From Candidatus Flexifilum affinis (GTDB lineage Bacteria; Chloroflexota; Anaerolineae; Aggregatilineales; Phototrophicaceae), in the NCBI GenBank assembly GCA_016713325.1, contig JADJPJ010000083.1:14358-78357 (forward strand): DNA of 64,000 bases. The letters run 5' to 3'. The number at the start of each line of letters is the position of its first letter. The first letter of the stretch is position 1. The notes beneath the pieces were generated by a model that saw only the letters and a list, made by a program, of their open reading frames with translations, searched no databases and was not told where the DNA came from. Positions 33,517 to 41,805 of the stretch are shown in pieces. The translations under genes and the position numbers were made by a program.

Positions 33517-34815
33517 TCACGAGGCGGTGAATCGCATCTCCCGCGAGTAGGCTGCGCGCAGGACGGCCTTCCCCTCGACCAACTCTACGACCCACCCGAT
33601 CACCTGATACTCGCCCGGCGGCACATGGATCGGGCGTTCGTCGGTGAAGATGTAGTTTTCCTTCTGCTTCAGGTTGAGGAAACGCAGCGGCATGCTGTCG
33701 AAGGCCGCCCGCCAGGGCGCGAGGCTGTCGCTGGGCACCACGCTGTAGAAGATGCCGATCAGCCGGTCGAGTGACGAGTCGTTGCGCACCGCGAAGGTCA
33801 CCTGGTAGCCGTCGGAGTCGTCGGCTCGGGGTGATGCTGACATGGACAGGCCCAGCGGTATCTCGCCGCTTTCGTCGGGCAGGGCGAAGGTGAACAGCGG
33901 ATCGATCTGAAAGCGGTGCTCAGCGGCCACGATCGGCGGATCGACCGGTGACCGGCGCATCCACAGCGCCATCCGGTAGTCGCCAGCAGGGAGTGCCTCG
34001 GGCACCGAGAAGGTGACCGGCAGCGTCTGCCCCGGTTCGATCGTGACGCGATTCTCTGGTGAGAGGAATGTGGGTTGGCTCCACGGCTCGGGATGCTCCG
34101 CCGGATCCAGGCCGTAGCTCAGATAGACCTCCCTCGTCTCCGCGCCGGTGTTCGCCACGCTGACGTTGACCCCGCGCAGAAAGCGCGTCGAACGCTCCAG
34201 CTCGACCAGCACGATCTGCGCGTCGCCTTCCAGGGGCAGCGGCGTGACCGGCGTTCGCTCGCGCTGCGCTTCCCATTGTTCCAGCAGCGTCGCGCCGAAC
34301 CCACTTTCCGGCTCGGCGACGATCGGCGTGCTGTGGCCCATCGCGTCGGCGTGAATGCTCGCCCCATTGGCGTCGATCACGTGCGACCAGACCGACACCC
34401 GGAACAGGCCGATCACGCTCAGGCCTGGCTCCCGGAAGCGGAAAGTCCGCCGCTCGCCGGCGGCCAGGGTGAACGACTGGTGCGGTGCGGTGTAGGTGGC
34501 GGTACGCCAGGCCTCCCCGGTGTCGTAGGGCGGCGAGAGCAGATACCACACCGATCCCGTCTGCTCGGCGTCGCTGCGGTTGATCATCGTCACGTTCAGG
34601 CCGGCGAACACACCTTCGCGCTGGAGCGCCTCGAAACGCTCGATCACCAGCGGCGCGGCGGCCGGGGGTGGGTCCTCCGCGCTGCGCTCCTGGACGATCG
34701 TCACACCGGCCGGGGGCAGCGTATCGCCGCGCCGCTGATCCGCCGAGGCGACGACCCCGAACAGCGCCAGCAGAACGATTCCCGCCGCCAACCCGCCGAT
34801 GTGCAACCCTCTCAT
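33517..34815 (-). CDS. Secreted protein with three beta-sandwich repeats
   Basis: A 432-residue protein with an N-terminal signal peptide (LHIGGLAAGIVLLALFGVVA, cleavage expected near ASA-DQ). Three similar beta-rich repeats follow: FEALQREGVFAGLNVTMINR with SFTLAAGERRTFRFREPGLS; LVELERSTRFLRGVNVSVAN with RVTIEPGQTLPVTFSVPEAL; and LSMSASPRADDSDGYQVTFA with PPGEYQVIGWVVEL. They look like Ig-like or CARDB-type domains that carry no enzyme motif. RBS AGAGGAAAAGGCGGGG precedes ATG 34815. The neighbours are membrane GT-C-like proteins, so a role at the cell surface is likely but unproven. Confidence 0.7.
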   Translation of the reverse strand: MRGLHIGGLAAGIVLLALFGVVASADQRRGDTLPPAGVTIVQERSAEDPPPAAAPLVIERFEALQREGVFAGLNVTMINRSDAEQTGSVWYLLSPPYDTGEAWRTATYTAPHQSFTLAAGERRTFRFREPGLSVIGLFRVSVWSHVIDANGASIHADAMGHSTPIVAEPESGFGATLLEQWEAQRERTPVTPLPLEGDAQIVLVELERSTRFLRGVNVSVANTGAETREVYLSYGLDPAEHPEPWSQPTFLSPENRVTIEPGQTLPVTFSVPEALPAGDYRMALWMRRSPVDPPIVAAEHRFQIDPLFTFALPDESGEIPLGLSMSASPRADDSDGYQVTFAVRNDSSLDRLIGIFYSVVPSDSLAPWRAAFDSMPLRFLNLKQKENYIFTDERPIHVPPGEYQVIGWVVELVEGKAVLRAAYSREMRFTAS

Positions 34816-34865
34816 GCCCCGCCTTTTCCTCTGGATGCTGATGCCAAATCCGGATATTTCGTACT

Positions 34866-34985
34866 ACGCCGCCGAGGGCTGAAGCCCGTCGGCTAGGCAA
34901 AGACAGGCTCACCAAAGGAGCTTAAGCTGCGTCCCTGTTTTTCGGTCCCTTCAGTGGACCTGTCGGTTCCGTAGCCGAGGCGCTT
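34866..34985 (-). repeat. Dispersed repeat, inverted copy of 24164-24270
   Basis: Contains the exact 26-base core at 34944-34969 and related flanks (GCCGAGGGCTGAAGCCCGTC and TAGCCGAGGCG). The 34816-35137 gap holds this element and a CT-rich stretch at about 35084-35140, and no gene. Confidence 0.7.
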
Positions 34986-35137
34986 CCCAGCACCCTCGGC
35001 GCACGTGGCCACGACAAGAGTCAGCACTGCGAAATTCGGCCAGACCTATCTTGGTTTTCTATCAGCACTGCCCCCTCATTTCTCGTTTCTCATCACTTCT
35101 TTTACTCAGTCCTCAGTCCTCGTACTCATCTCTTCTT

Positions 35138-36979
35138 TCAGTCATACACAATCTCCAGCGCCGGGACGCCGTTCGCCGCCAGCATGGCCGCCAGCGGAAA
35201 ATGGACCGTGTACGGGGCATCGCGGAAGAAGCGCAGGGACTTGATCACGAAGAACTGACCCTGCCGGTACGTGAAGAGCAGAGAGGAGGCGGTCGGGACC
35301 GGGTCGTTCTGCACGGCCCCGTCGCCCATACAGATCTTCGACTCGCGCAGCAGTTCGAGCGTTGTGCACGACAGGCCTGTCCCAGCAATCCAGCGGTAAT
35401 TGACCGTCACCGGGTCGATGTCGATGCGGCCGGTGGCGTAGATCAGCGAGCCGATGGCCCCGGTCGGCGCTTCAAAGACGCCGGTCAGGGCGCTGTTCAT
35501 GCTGCCGCTGGCGTCGGGCAGGCTGATCTCGTCCAGACGGTAGGGGATGATCAGCGTACCCGGCGGCAGCAGATCCATCGGCACGTTCTGCGTGAGCGCA
35601 TCGAGCTGCGCCTTGTCCAGCCGATAGCGGGCGTTGTACACGCTGGCCCAGCCCAGCATCCAGATCGTCAGCAGGATGGCCAGCCCACCGCTCGCGAGAA
35701 GCCCGGCCCGCTGCCAGCGCGCCGGCAGCAGCCAGACCGCCGCCGCGACCAGCACGGCCAACCCGGCGAAAGGCAGGTACAGCACGCGCGAGGTGAGCTG
35801 CACCTTGGTCACAAAGACGCCGGGCACAACCATCAGCAGGATCGCCCACAGCAGCCCGGTCGCCGCCAGGACCAGCCCGACGCGCCAGCGGACCTGACGC
35901 GGTTCCGGCTGCCAGGCCAGCACGACGCCGGCCAGCAGGACGATCGCCGCCCCACCCAGCACCAGCCCGGCCGGACTGATCAGCGCGCGCAGACCCAGCA
36001 TGAAGGAGTCGCTCCACAACGTCGCGCCAAATTCCGGCGAGGCGGTGATGAAGTAGAGGTGGACGAAATACGACCGGTAGGCGCGATCCAGCAGCGTGAC
36101 CGGGTTCAGGTCGAACGAGCCGCGCGCCGATTGGATGAACGGGTTGCTCAGGTAAAAGGCGACGAAATAGACGGCCGTCAGCGCGATCGGCAGGGCCAGC
36201 AGCAGCCCCGCGCGGATCGCGATCCGCCGCGTCGTGCTGCTCCCTCGCCCGCTGCTCCACCGCGCGCTGTCCTTCTGGAGCACCACCAGCAGCGCCAGCG
36301 CCGGCGCCATCAGCAGGATGCCGACCATCGTCTCCGAGGCATTGAGCGCCAGCAGATAGGCGACCACGGCGGCGGCAAACCAGCGCCCCGAGGCTTTCTC
36401 TTGGCTGAGAAACGAATAGGCTGCGTGCAGAAAGAGCAGAGCGAAGGTCACGGCATAGACGTAGATGCTCGCCGCCGCCAGCCACAGCACCGACTCGTAC
36501 CCCAGCGCCGGGTTGACGAACAGCCACAGCGCGATCAGACCCGCCATGCGCGATCGCAGAATGCGCTGGACGAGCGCGCCGACCAGGAAGGCGTTGACGC
36601 CGACGAACCCCGCCGTGATGACGCGCACGACGAATTCGCTGTCCTCAAGCAGCTTGGCCAGGCTGCGCGAGGTCAGGGCCGACAGAAAGCGCGCCCCGTT
36701 GCTCATCGAGGCGTCCAGCCGGATCGGCAGGTTGAAGTCGAAATAGTCGTCCTGGTAGAAGCCGCGATGCCACAGGAGCAGCGAGCCGACCGCCAGGCAG
36801 ATGGCGGCGAACAGCAGAGGGCCGTAGCGGCGCAGCCATTGGCCGAGGGGAGAGGATACCGCCTGCATCGCGTCCGGCGTTCCGGCGATGGGCGGCATAA
36901 TGGCGGGGTCCGACACGGCGTCAGGTTGAAGGATGGTCATAGGCGTGGCCGACGCGCCGGAGCGCAAACTCTTCCTCAC
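35138..36979 (-). CDS. Large multipass membrane protein, GT-C-like
   Basis: A 613-residue protein with about ten transmembrane helices from residue 55 on (LLFAAICLAVGSLLLWHRGF, VGVNAFLVGALVQRILRSRM, LIALWLFVNPALGYESVLWL, and others). The loop after the first helix reads FYQDDYFDFNLPIRLDASMS, with two adjacent acids as in GT-C glycosyltransferases. The C-terminal soluble part (about 490-613) is beta-rich. The first 50 residues are hydrophilic, so the start may be GTG 36979 or ATG 36940; neither has a clear ribosome-binding site. Substrate and family are not certain; resemblance is to membrane glycosyltransferase-like proteins of Chloroflexota. It lies upstream on the same strand as the beta-sandwich protein. 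Confidence 0.65.
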   Translation of the reverse strand: MRKSLRSGASATPMTILQPDAVSDPAIMPPIAGTPDAMQAVSSPLGQWLRRYGPLLFAAICLAVGSLLLWHRGFYQDDYFDFNLPIRLDASMSNGARFLSALTSRSLAKLLEDSEFVVRVITAGFVGVNAFLVGALVQRILRSRMAGLIALWLFVNPALGYESVLWLAAASIYVYAVTFALLFLHAAYSFLSQEKASGRWFAAAVVAYLLALNASETMVGILLMAPALALLVVLQKDSARWSSGRGSSTTRRIAIRAGLLLALPIALTAVYFVAFYLSNPFIQSARGSFDLNPVTLLDRAYRSYFVHLYFITASPEFGATLWSDSFMLGLRALISPAGLVLGGAAIVLLAGVVLAWQPEPRQVRWRVGLVLAATGLLWAILLMVVPGVFVTKVQLTSRVLYLPFAGLAVLVAAAVWLLPARWQRAGLLASGGLAILLTIWMLGWASVYNARYRLDKAQLDALTQNVPMDLLPPGTLIIPYRLDEISLPDASGSMNSALTGVFEAPTGAIGSLIYATGRIDIDPVTVNYRWIAGTGLSCTTLELLRESKICMGDGAVQNDPVPTASSLLFTYRQGQFFVIKSLRFFRDAPYTVHFPLAAMLAANGVPALEIVYD

Positions 36980-37034
36980 ATCAAACGGCGATCATGCTTT
37001 CGCAGATTAAAAGACCGAGGTAGTCTGGTCCACC

Positions 37035-37054
37035 GGACAACCCATGGGGTTGTC
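37035..37054. repeat. Palindromic repeat unit
   Basis: GGACAACCC and GGGGTTGTCC pair around a short loop. Same size and GGAC...GTCC ends as the second hairpin of the composite elements at 24300 and 38096, followed by CCAC. Confidence 0.5.
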
Positions 37055-37082
37055 CCCACGAATGACGTTTTTGGGTAACGCG

Positions 37083-37769
37083 TCATCCGCCGGCGACCGT
37101 GAACTCCAGCATCTCGCTCCACTCGCTGTACAGGTTGTCGCCCTGCACCAGTACGAAGCTGCGCACCTGCCAGCGATAGCGCCCCGGCCCCAGCGCGATC
37201 TCCAGTGTCCCGGTGCAGGTCGTCTCGTCGCAGATGCCGAACTGATCATACCAGCGATCGGTGGTCACGTTGGGGGCGACTTCCACCTGCACGTTATACC
37301 ACAGCGCCCCCGGCGCCGGCTCCCAGGTGAACGCCTCGACGGAGGGCACATCGCCCAGCGGCGCGATCAACCTGGGCGGCGTGATGGGCAGGCGAAAGCG
37401 CACGGCTGCGCTCCAGGCGCCCACCCCGGTCGGGTTGACGGCGCGCACCCAGGCCACGTAGGTCGATGCCGGCAGGAGCGCGTCCAGTTCGGCGGCGCAG
37501 GCAACGGAGTCGCAAACGTCGGCGTGCGAGAAGACCAGCGTCTCGGCTTCCCCGCCGACCGGCTGCAAGCGTAGCTCATAGGTCAGCGCGTTTGCTCCGG
37601 CCTGCCAGGTGAAAACCGGCTCACGTGGGTCCACTGGCGGCGCCAACCCGACCACCGCTTCCGGCACATCCGACGCCGTCTGCGCCAGCGCGACGGTCGC
37701 ACCAGCCCAGGCGACGATCAGCGCCACGATCGACGCCAACACCCACGCGATGCCGTTTCGTCTCCTCAA
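37083..37769 (-). CDS. Exported fibronectin-III-like protein
   Basis: A 228-residue protein with an N-terminal signal sequence (GIAWVLASIVALIVAWAGAT, cleavage near ALA-QT). Two fibronectin-III-like repeats follow: VFTWQAGANALTYELRLQPV with TYVAWVRAVNPTGVGAWSAA, and AFTWEPAPGALWYNVQVEVA with RYRWQVRSFVLVQGDNLYSE. Paired cysteines occur inside each repeat (D-V-C-D-S-V-A-C; G-I-C-D-E-T-T-C). TTG 37769 is chosen as the start: GAGGAGGGG lies nine bases upstream and the signal peptide then begins directly. Longer readings of the frame extend through repeat-rich sequence and are unlikely. It neighbours the membrane protein at 35138-36979. Surface-exposed or secreted, function unknown. Confidence 0.7.
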   Translation of the reverse strand: MRRRNGIAWVLASIVALIVAWAGATVALAQTASDVPEAVVGLAPPVDPREPVFTWQAGANALTYELRLQPVGGEAETLVFSHADVCDSVACAAELDALLPASTYVAWVRAVNPTGVGAWSAAVRFRLPITPPRLIAPLGDVPSVEAFTWEPAPGALWYNVQVEVAPNVTTDRWYDQFGICDETTCTGTLEIALGPGRYRWQVRSFVLVQGDNLYSEWSEMLEFTVAGG

Positions 37770-38095
37770 CCTGCATCCCCTCCTCTCAATCAACCCCCGG
37801 CGTCGGGACGGCACAAGTTTCGCTTGCCGGCGCGTTTGACTCACGATCCACCCACCCCGAAGGGAGGAGGCTCGCTGTTCCAACATATCTACCCGGCCAA
37901 CGCCAATCCTCGTCGCACTCCCACCCCTGGCCCAAGAGGCTGTCAGGGACTGATCGACGCCATCAGAATGGACGAGGCAGGTGTCCGCCGGGTCCTTCTC
38001 ACGGCACCGCCGCCCCCTACAGGGACCCAGAAGAGGGGTCCAGCTGGACTTGTAGGCGGAGGTTTTCAACGGCTCGATGCCTTAATGGGTGGCTA

Positions 38096-38149
38096 TGGGA
38101 CGCGAAAAATCGCGTCCATCACGTCGGACGCCAAGAATGGCGTCCCTAC
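38096..38149. repeat. Two-hairpin element, copy of the 24300-24356 type
   Basis: GGGACGCG/CGCGTCC with an AAAAAT loop is followed by GGACGCC/GGCGTCC with an AAGAAT loop and CTAC, as at 24300-24356. The 37770-38392 gap holds this and the spacer at 38195-38390, with no gene seen. Confidence 0.75.
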
Positions 38150-38194
38150 AACCAGAGCATCATTCACTTCGAATGTTAAAACCTATGCCTATCA

Positions 38195-38390
38195 GGAGGG
38201 GGCCAGGGGTGAGGGTCTATCGCCTCGCCCCTACGCCAAGCCTCCGGGACCAGTTCCCCCTCTCCCCGCTTGCGTGGGACAGGGGGTCAGGGGGCCAGGG
38301 GGTGAGGGGTTACCGCCTTGCCCCTACGCCCAAACCTCCGCGACCGGTTCCCCCTCTCCATGTTGGAGAGGGGGCCGGGGGGTGAGGTTC
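38195..38390. repeat. GC-rich spacer repeats
   Basis: The motif GGGGGCC(A/G)GGGGTGAGG occurs at about 38200, 38300 and 38370, with CCCCCTCTCC before it. Related pieces lie near 21100, 24400, 40330 and 63340-63415. They look like non-coding spacer repeats. Confidence 0.55.
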
Positions 38391-38392
38391 TC

Positions 38393-40204
38393 TTACTTCA
38401 ATTCCAGGCTCTTGCCGTCGACCACCTGCTTCACCATGGCGATGAACTCGTCCAGCGGCACCGCGCCCAGATCCTCGTCCGTTCGCAGGCGCACGCTGAC
38501 CGTCCCGGCCGCCGCATCCTTGTCGCCGACGATCAGCATGTAGGGGATGTGCTGCTCACGCGCCATGGCGATCTTGGCGCCCATGCGCGCCTTGCCGCTG
38601 TCCACCTGCACGCGCATACCGATGGCCTTCAACTTCTTGGCCACCTCGTCGGCATAGGCAATGTGCCGATCGGCGATCGGGATGAGCATGGCCTGCACCG
38701 GCGCGATCCAGGCTGGGAACGAACCGGCGAAGTGCTCGATCAGGATGCCCGTGAACCGCTCCATGCTTCCGAACGGCGCGCGGTGGATCATGATCGGGCG
38801 CTGGCGCGTGCCATCTTCGGCCACATATTCCAGTTCGAAGCGCTCCGGCAGGTTGTAATCGACCTGCACCGTGCCCAACTGCCATTCGCGCTTGAGCACA
38901 TCGCGGAAGATGAAGTCGAGCTTTGGCCCATAGAAGGCCGCTTCGCCCTCGGCCACGTGGTAGCGCAGGTCGAGCTCGTCACAGGCCTCGATGATGGCCG
39001 CTGTCGCCTTCTCCCAGTTCTCATCGCTGCCCACGTACTTCTCGCTCTTGGGGTCACGAACGCCGACGCGGACGCGGAAGTCGGCGAAGCCCAGCGTGTT
39101 GAACACATACTGGATCAGCCGCACGACGCTCTTGAACTCTTCCACGAGCTGTTCTGGCGTGACGAACAGATGCGCGTCGTCGACTGTGAAGCCGCGCACG
39201 CGCGTCAGACCCGTCAGCTCGCCCGACTGCTCGTAGCGGTACACCGTGCCGAACTCCGCCAGACGAACCGGCAGGTCGCGGTACGAGTGCATCTCGCTCT
39301 TGTAGATCATGATGTGGTGCGGGCAGTTCATCGGCCGGAGGAGGAATTCCTCCTCGTCGACCTGAATCGGCGCGTACTGGCTATCCTTATAATAAGGATA
39401 GTGCCCGGACGTGCGGTACAGGTTCAGGTTGCCGATGTGCGGCGTCACCACGGGCAGATAGCCGTATTCGAGCTGCGTATCGCGCAGCCAGCGCTCCAGC
39501 GTGTCGCGCAGGACCGCGCCCTTGGGCTTCCACAGCGGCAGGCCCTTGCCAACCAGCGGGCTGAACGTGAACAGATCCAGCTTTTCGCCGATCACCCGGT
39601 GGTCGCGCTTGCGTGCCTCTTCCAGCCGGTGCAGGTAATCCTGCAGCTCTTCGACCTGCTCCCAGGCCGTGCCGTAGATGCGCGTGAGCTGCTGGCGCTT
39701 TTCGTCGCCGCGCCAGTATGCGCCGGCCGGCTTCTTGAACGTCACGCTGATGGCCTCGGGGTTGATCTCCCGGCTGTTGGCGACGTGCGGCCCGCGGCAC
39801 AGATCCGTGAACGTGTCCTGCGTGTAGAACGTCAGCTTGGCGGCTGGTGCGGCGATCTGCTCACCGTTTTCATCCGTTCGCCCGTTGACCAGGTCCTCGA
39901 TCAGTTCGCGTTTGAAAACCTGATCCTTGAAGAACTGGAGCGCTTCTTCGGCGGCGACCTCGCGCACGTTGAACTCGACCCCCTTGCGGATGATCTCCTT
40001 CATGCGGTTTTCGACCCAGGCAAGGTCTTCATCCGTTAGCGCGCGCGGCAGTTCAAAATCGTAGTAGAAGCCATCTTCGATGGGCGGCCCGATCGCGATC
40101 TGGGCCTCTGGGAAGCGTTCGAGGACGGCCTGGGCCATGATGTGCGCAGCCGAGTGCCTGATTTTGTAGAGCTGGCTGCCCACATAGTTGTTGTCAGCGG
40201 ACAT
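38393..40204 (-). CDS. thrS: Threonyl-tRNA synthetase lacking the TGS domain
   Basis: Charges tRNA-Thr with threonine. The 603-residue protein begins with the editing domain: H17-S-A-A-H21 and, further on, TDLCRGPH, both parts of the zinc-like editing pocket. The usual N-terminal TGS domain of about 60 residues is missing. The catalytic domain follows with motif 1 near YLPVVTPHIGNLNLYRTSGH, MNCPHHIMIYKSEMHSYRDL (Cys zinc ligand), RYEQSGELTGLTRVRGFTVD, motif 3 in GSMERFTGILIEHFAG, and the anticodon-binding domain (IPIADRHIAYADEVAKKLKA). ATG 40204 has CAGGAG ten bases upstream and follows an extended -10 promoter (40241-40249). No T-box leader is seen. Nothing else in the window supplies a second ThrRS. 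Confidence 0.96.
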   Translation of the reverse strand: MSADNNYVGSQLYKIRHSAAHIMAQAVLERFPEAQIAIGPPIEDGFYYDFELPRALTDEDLAWVENRMKEIIRKGVEFNVREVAAEEALQFFKDQVFKRELIEDLVNGRTDENGEQIAAPAAKLTFYTQDTFTDLCRGPHVANSREINPEAISVTFKKPAGAYWRGDEKRQQLTRIYGTAWEQVEELQDYLHRLEEARKRDHRVIGEKLDLFTFSPLVGKGLPLWKPKGAVLRDTLERWLRDTQLEYGYLPVVTPHIGNLNLYRTSGHYPYYKDSQYAPIQVDEEEFLLRPMNCPHHIMIYKSEMHSYRDLPVRLAEFGTVYRYEQSGELTGLTRVRGFTVDDAHLFVTPEQLVEEFKSVVRLIQYVFNTLGFADFRVRVGVRDPKSEKYVGSDENWEKATAAIIEACDELDLRYHVAEGEAAFYGPKLDFIFRDVLKREWQLGTVQVDYNLPERFELEYVAEDGTRQRPIMIHRAPFGSMERFTGILIEHFAGSFPAWIAPVQAMLIPIADRHIAYADEVAKKLKAIGMRVQVDSGKARMGAKIAMAREQHIPYMLIVGDKDAAAGTVSVRLRTDEDLGAVPLDEFIAMVKQVVDGKSLELK

Positions 40205-40240
40205 GCGTGTACGACTCCTGTTCGGTACAAGAATGGCGTG

Positions 40241-40249
40241 ATTATAGCA
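40241..40249 (-). promoter_or_regulatory. Extended -10 promoter of thrS
   Basis: On the minus strand TGCTATAAT holds a perfect TATAAT with the TGn extension. The start codon lies 37 bases downstream; no strong -35 is seen. Confidence 0.5.
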
Positions 40250-40286
40250 GCAGGCGCGCCTGCGAACCGATGGATTGCCCTCTCCC

Positions 40287-40310
40287 GTAGGGACGCGCAA
40301 AAGCGCGTCC
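40287..40310. repeat. Palindromic repeat unit
   Basis: GTAGGGACGCG, CAAAAG loop region, CGCGTCC. Differs from 471-494 and 21035-21058 only in the loop. Confidence 0.75.
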
Positions 40311-40468
40311 GCCCCGTGCCTTTCCTTTTCCATTTTATGGAGAGGAGCCTGGGGCTGAGGTCTGCCGATTCGCAGACGCTGAATCCCGCGCGAAGCCCGG
40401 CGCTGGGCGCCGGACCGGGCACGAGGTCAGGTCAGTTGATGCTTGGGGTGGGGGTTATCTCGTCGCCG

Positions 40469-40915
40469 TCAGGCGACGGTCGTGCTGAGATGCAGCTCTT
40501 GTTCTTCCATGAGCAGCACTTCACTCACGACGACGGCCGCAACCTCGGTGGTCGCCCGTTTGCCATTCGTCACATCAGGCAGGTCTTCATCTTCCGTCAC
40601 CTGCGTGAACAGGTTCTCGAAGATGTCGAGCGCCAGGAGGTTGTCGATCGTGTCTTCGATCGCCTCGCGGTCGCAGCGCGAGATCAGGATATGCGGCGTT
40701 TCCAGTGCAGCATAGTGCACCGGCGTCGCGTAGGGGATTTCCTTGCACATTTCGTAGCTCAGATCCATCTGGCGTGCCAGATAGGGGAGCGTGACGAAGA
40801 CGGCCGTGTAGTACTGCCCGTTTTCCATCTTGACGATCACATCGCAGGCATCTCGCTCGCTCGAATCATGAACTTCCATCCAGATCTGGACGGGGAAATC
40901 GGCTGCGCGCATCAT
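40469..40915 (-). CDS. Hypothetical protein
   Basis: A 148-residue protein beginning with FPVQIWMEVHDSSERDACDV and IVKMENGQYYTAVFVTLPYL, a mixed alpha/beta pattern, then HILISRCDREAIEDTIDNLL and a Glu-rich C-terminus. No export signal, no membrane segment and no family recognised. It has a good promoter at 40998-41027 and starts at ATG 40915 or the adjacent ATG 40912, after CCAGGAC. It is divergent from the large signalling operon, the 425-base gap between them being AT-rich. Function unknown; it could be controlled together with the operon. Confidence 0.7.
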   Translation of the reverse strand: MMRAADFPVQIWMEVHDSSERDACDVIVKMENGQYYTAVFVTLPYLARQMDLSYEMCKEIPYATPVHYAALETPHILISRCDREAIEDTIDNLLALDIFENLFTQVTEDEDLPDVTNGKRATTEVAAVVVSEVLLMEEQELHLSTTVA

Positions 40916-41340
40916 GTCCTGGCAATCCTACTTATCGAAACGTTTAGTACGTTCGTGACGATCCACAAAGCGTTGTGAAGAGTGTGAAATCAATTGCAGA
41001 ATACGCCTGTTTGAAACGATTTGTCAAGCAGTTTGGACAGTCTTTGTGAAATTGAGTGCAATATCTGACATAAAATAAACCCAGGCTTAAGATGAACTAT
41101 GAAGTTGTGATGAACTGCTTCAGGTTGTCATCCGCAGGCGTCTTGCCAATCACCGGGATCACGCCGCAGCGCTCCTATATAAAGGGAGAACGAGCGAGCC
41201 GAACAGCATTTACGCGTCCAACCAACGCCCATCCTGGGTACCCGCCAACAGCCAAAATCTGTCGGAATTTTTCACAAAAAAGGTTGGATTCGTAAATCGT
41301 CCTGTCAAAGTAAATGCATTACAATAAGGAGGTCAGAGGA
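40916..41340. other. AT-rich divergent intergenic region
   Basis: Between the hypothetical gene and the signalling operon. It contains the minus-strand promoter at 40998-41027, and an AAGGAGGT ribosome-binding site at 41326-41333 serving the TTG at 41341. I see no strong plus-strand promoter and no gene. A short ATG frame at 41092-41295 has no ribosome-binding site. Confidence 0.7.
40998..41027 (-). promoter_or_regulatory. Sigma70-type promoter for the gene at 40469-40915
   Basis: TTGACA (41022-41027) and TATTCT (40998-41003) on the minus strand, 18 bases apart. Confidence 0.6.
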
Positions 41341-41805
41341 TTGTTACATCCTCTGGCCATCGCCAGTAACGAAGTGAGCAGGTGTGCAGTGCATCAAGTC
41401 CTCTACATCGAAGACAATTATGAGAACCGGATGTTGGTGCGCCGAATTCTTCTGGCCTCTGATGAGCCTTTTCACGTGGTCGAAGCGGAGAGCGCGCGAA
41501 TAGGCATTGAGCTCGCGCAACAGGCCACTCCCGATATCATCCTAATGGACCTGAGCATGCCGGAAATGGACGGCTTGACCGCCACGCGAACGCTGCGGAA
41601 CATCCCTCACCTCCATGCTATTCCCATTGTCGCCCTGACAGCCAATGTCATGCACGGGGATCGAGAGCGTAGTCTGGCGGCAGGCTGCGATGGTTACATT
41701 GCCAAACCCATAGACATCGACAAATTTCCAGATGAAGTTCTCTTCTACATCAGGAGCGGGCATGACCGACGTGCAAAGCAGCACCAGCCAACGGACGCCG
41801 ATTGA
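41341..41805 (+). CDS. Stand-alone receiver-domain response regulator 1
   Basis: A 154-residue, single-domain receiver. It has the acidic start HQVLYIEDNYENRM, phosphorylation site Asp70 in IILMDLSMPEMDG, Thr100 in VALTAN and Lys122 in YIAKPID, so it should be competent to accept phosphate. No output domain. The start is set at TTG 41341, which follows a perfect AAGGAGGT by seven bases; an upstream ATG at 41314 has no such signal. It is the first gene of a plus-strand operon and overlaps the next gene by 44 bases. Single-domain receivers of this DivK-like kind usually relay phosphate between kinases or modulate a partner protein. Confidence 0.85.
   Translation: MLHPLAIASNEVSRCAVHQVLYIEDNYENRMLVRRILLASDEPFHVVEAESARIGIELAQQATPDIILMDLSMPEMDGLTATRTLRNIPHLHAIPIVALTANVMHGDRERSLAAGCDGYIAKPIDIDKFPDEVLFYIRSGHDRRAKQHQPTDAD

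Noticed and set aside
3580..35140. A CT-rich stretch shared between about 3580-3612 and 35084-35112
   Set aside because: The match is short and low in complexity (CTC, TTTC runs), so it may be chance; not enough to call a repeat family.
35051..37078. Plus-strand frame of 675 codons opposite the membrane protein at 35138-36979
   Set aside because: Gln/Arg/Asp-rich low-complexity product without any hydrophobic helix, typical of antisense.
40205..40470. T-box leader or riboswitch ahead of thrS
   Set aside because: No T-box sequence or specifier-like hairpin is seen; the promoter lies only 37 bases before the start codon, too close for a T-box.
41092..41295. A 67-codon ATG frame in the AT-rich gap ahead of the signalling operon
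   Set aside because: No ribosome-binding site, no protein-like pattern; the clear start with AAGGAGGT comes later.
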